NCBI GenBank assembly: GCA_015661465.1
Contig: DQVZ01000269.1
Coordinates: 1 to 7,656, forward strand
Reading direction: 5' to 3'
Source: Aquifex aeolicus
GTDB taxonomy: Bacteria > Aquificota > Aquificia > Aquificales > Aquificaceae
Length of the DNA: 7,656 nt
Every line of letters starts with the position of its first letter. Position 1 is the first letter of the stretch. The translations under genes were made by a program, and so were the position numbers. Of this stretch, positions 6,017 through 7,656 are shown one piece after another. The notes under the pieces were generated by a model, which was given only the letters and a program-made list of their open reading frames with translations, was not told the origin of the DNA and ran no database searches.

Positions 6017-7286
6017 ACTCGGAGAGATTTGCATAAGCGTACCTACCGTATCTTATGATTTGAGTGTAAACGAGTTGAAGCAGATTTTTTCCGAATTGAG
6101 TATATACGAGTATCTTACCGTATTAAAAGAGGGAAAACCTATAGGTGTAGTCTTTAGAAGAGAAGTTGAAAAGGTAATGAGAAAAGACCTAATAGCGGGT
6201 GACCTTAGTAGATTAACTATAAAAATTAAGGATTTTAATTTAGAAAGGGACGGTCTTATAGGGATTATTGAACTGCTACCCATAATCAGAGAACCCATAA
6301 TAGTTACGGACAAGAAAGGAAAATACATAGGGGTGTTAACTTACGATGTACTGCTCCACTATATTACAAAGTATAGGGAGTATATTATTCCTCTTATTCA
6401 ACATATCAGGAAATTCTTGGGAAAGGAAGCTTATCTATACATTTTCGGTATAAAAAACCTAAAAGGTTTCAAAGAAAGATTCGGATATGAAAAAACCAAA
6501 GGTTTAATAAAGATACTTTATGAAGACATACAAGAAAGTTTCTCAGGGGAAATAGAGGAAATAGAGGAAACGGAAGAAATATGGATGCTTTCTCAGGAAC
6601 CGCCGGAAAAAGAAAAGGTAAAATCTTTGTTTGGAGAGTTCTTTAGGGAATATTCCGTTTTATTTGCGGATTATCCTGAAGCTTCCCTATATGGTATTTC
6701 TATAAACCTAAAATATGTGGATTCTCAAGAAAATCTTTATAAGAAAATAAAAGAGTTAAGGGGAAGGGCAGAGAAAATATCTGGATACATTTTTGTGGTA
6801 CACAGTATACAACCAAAATTAATTCTTTATGACCCGAGGAAAAAGAAGCTTTTGAAAAACATAAAGGAAAAGATACTTTCAGACTTTTTAGAAATCGTAG
6901 AGGAATTGGTAAATTCTCCAAAGGATATATGGGAGTTTGTTCTCTACGATATGTTTAAAAAATACCCCTATTTTGAGCTTTTCTATCTAATCAGCTCAAG
7001 CGGGCTTCAGATTTCCAATAACATCGTTAATCCCAATGTGAATTACTTTGTAGCCCAAGGGAAAAAGGGTGCTGACAGAAGCCAAAGACCTTATTTCAAG
7101 GAAACCATGGAAAAGGGTGAATATATATCCGATATATATTTATCTAAGGCTACGGATGATTTCTGTATAACCGTTGCCAAAAGGTTTGAACGTAGCGGAA
7201 AGGTTTACATACTTGCAGGCGATATAAACTTCAAAGAAATTCACAGGTTGATAAAAGAAAGTACTGCTACGGAAAAGGTAGGTTAA
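6000..7286 (+). CDS. cytoplasmic sensor-like protein: CBS pair, degenerate GGDEF, C-terminal Cache-like domain
   Basis: This 428-residue protein has no signal peptide or membrane helix. Residues 9-122 look like two CBS units: each ends in a 'PIGVV' or 'YIGVLT' strand followed by a helix, and [18 protein letters not shown] (97-114) is typical of CBS; such pairs often bind adenine nucleotides. Residues 142-268 follow the GGDEF fold: [20 protein letters not shown] (144-163) mirrors the usual 'DIDNFKxxNDRYGF' strand and helix, and SGYIFVVHS (261-269) the end. The signature is replaced by ETEEI (190-194), and the Asp metal ligands of the first strand are missing, so diguanylate cyclase activity is unlikely. 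Residues about 312-412 resemble a Cache/PDC ligand-binding domain: [18 protein letters not shown] (324-341), [14 protein letters not shown] (357-370), YISDIYLS (375-382) and ILAGDIN (404-410). No output domain is visible. It overlaps the UPF0102 gene by 17 bases and hisB follows 11 bases later. CBS and Cache calls are fairly firm; GGDEF ancestry is likely. Confidence 0.75.
   Translation: MKKYFELGEICISVPTVSYDLSVNELKQIFSELSIYEYLTVLKEGKPIGVVFRREVEKVMRKDLIAGDLSRLTIKIKDFNLERDGLIGIIELLPIIREPIIVTDKKGKYIGVLTYDVLLHYITKYREYIIPLIQHIRKFLGKEAYLYIFGIKNLKGFKERFGYEKTKGLIKILYEDIQESFSGEIEEIEETEEIWMLSQEPPEKEKVKSLFGEFFREYSVLFADYPEASLYGISINLKYVDSQENLYKKIKELRGRAEKISGYIFVVHSIQPKLILYDPRKKKLLKNIKEKILSDFLEIVEELVNSPKDIWEFVLYDMFKKYPYFELFYLISSSGLQISNNIVNPNVNYFVAQGKKGADRSQRPYFKETMEKGEYISDIYLSKATDDFCITVAKRFERSGKVYILAGDINFKEIHRLIKESTATEKVG
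6549..6584 (+). repeat. 9-base tandem coding repeat, four units, at the GGDEF signature position
   Basis: Four consecutive 9-base units begin at 6549: GAAATAGAG twice exactly, then GAAACGGAA and GAAATATGG. They encode [12 protein letters not shown] (residues 184-195). The repeat sits where a GGDEF domain carries its signature loop. Confidence 0.7.
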
Positions 7287-7297
7287 AGTATCTTCTT

Positions 7298-7656
7298 ATG
7301 AGAGAAGCCGAAGTTTATAGGCAGACAAAGGAGACGAAAATAAAGGTTTATTTAAACCTTGACGGTTCGGGTATATATAGGGTGAATACCCCTGTAGGTT
7401 TCCTGACACACATGCTTGAATCTTTCGCAAGACACGGGAGATTTGACCTCGAGGTGGATGCAGAAGGAGATATTCAAGTATCCCATCACCATACCGTAGA
7501 GGATTGCGGTATTGTTCTCGGACAGGCGGTTCTAAAAGCTCTAGGAGACAAAAAGGGAATAAGGAGGTACGGGTATTCAATCGTTCCTATGGATGAAGCT
7601 CTCATACTATCGGCCATAGATATATCAGGAAGACCTCTTTTTTTCTATGAAGATAA
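7298..7656 (+). CDS. hisB: imidazoleglycerol-phosphate dehydratase, N-terminal part (runs off window end)
   Basis: The frame opens at ATG 7298 and stays open for 119 codons plus two bases to the edge; family members are about 190-200 residues, so roughly 60% is present. The enzyme removes water from imidazoleglycerol phosphate to give imidazoleacetol phosphate, the HisB step of histidine synthesis, using a manganese centre. The start [18 protein letters not shown] (8-25), [17 protein letters not shown] (35-51) and [16 protein letters not shown] (63-78) are characteristic, the last holding metal-binding His and Glu. The usual FLDHML is FLTHML here. PMDEAL (97-102) follows. The protein begins directly with this domain, so it is the monofunctional type unless something is fused beyond the window; the enterobacterial phosphatase fusion is N-terminal and is absent. 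It starts 11 bases after the sensor-like gene with no Shine-Dalgarno sequence, so it is likely read from the upstream transcript. No other his gene is seen. Confidence 0.95.
   Translation, partial: MREAEVYRQTKETKIKVYLNLDGSGIYRVNTPVGFLTHMLESFARHGRFDLEVDAEGDIQVSHHHTVEDCGIVLGQAVLKALGDKKGIRRYGYSIVPMDEALILSAIDISGRPLFFYED

Noticed and set aside
6053..6921. Two minus-strand frames (6053-6328 and 6700-6921)
   Set aside because: They are antisense to the sensor-like gene, whose frame is supported by CBS and Cache-like patterns on both sides.
7296..7580. Minus-strand frame opposite hisB
   Set aside because: The plus-strand frame has the HHHTVED signature and other HisB motifs; the antisense frame has none.

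Overview
The window looks like a hyperthermophilic or thermophilic member of the Aquificota, most likely Aquifex or a close relative. The reasons are AT-rich DNA coding for Lys/Glu/Ile-rich proteins with frequent AGA/AGG arginine and ATA isoleucine codons, almost no spacing between genes, unrelated functions packed into the same transcription units, and a naphthoquinone-type cytochrome bc complex encoded next to pyrD, a pterin carbinolamine dehydratase, a UPF0102 protein and hisB. From memory this order resembles Aquifex aeolicus near its hisB and pet genes; I could not search to confirm that.

Two divergent gene sets leave a central region of about 160 bases (2982-3145). Leftwards, on the minus strand, run pyrD (class 1B dihydroorotate dehydrogenase), a small phhB-type pterin-4a-carbinolamine dehydratase, and a long Omp85/BamA-family outer-membrane protein that leaves the window at base 1 before its barrel. 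Gaps are 23 and 16 bases, so they are probably co-transcribed. The three jobs (pyrimidine synthesis, pterin chemistry or coactivator role, outer-membrane assembly) do not form a pathway.

Rightwards, on the plus strand, run petA (Rieske iron-sulfur protein), petB (cytochrome b) and petC (cytochrome c1), a complete three-subunit quinol:cytochrome c oxidoreductase. It has very strong Shine-Dalgarno sites and a 4-base overlap between petB and petC. It is followed by a UPF0102/YraN-type nuclease-fold protein, a 428-residue protein that I read as CBS pair, degenerate GGDEF and Cache-like sensor, and hisB (imidazoleglycerol-phosphate dehydratase), cut off by the window end. No gene-free stretch exceeds 300 bases, and I saw no RNA gene, CRISPR array, insertion sequence or attachment site.

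The points most worth a second look are: (1) the sensor-like protein behind the bc complex, whose GGDEF signature seems replaced by ETEEI inside a short 9-base coding repeat; (2) a periplasmic arm of about seven POTRA domains in the Omp85 protein, one carrying an insertion; (3) a Rieske protein with Gly where high-potential Rieske centres have Ser; and (4) a full-length, bc1-style cytochrome b with b6-like spacing of its second heme-ligand pair.
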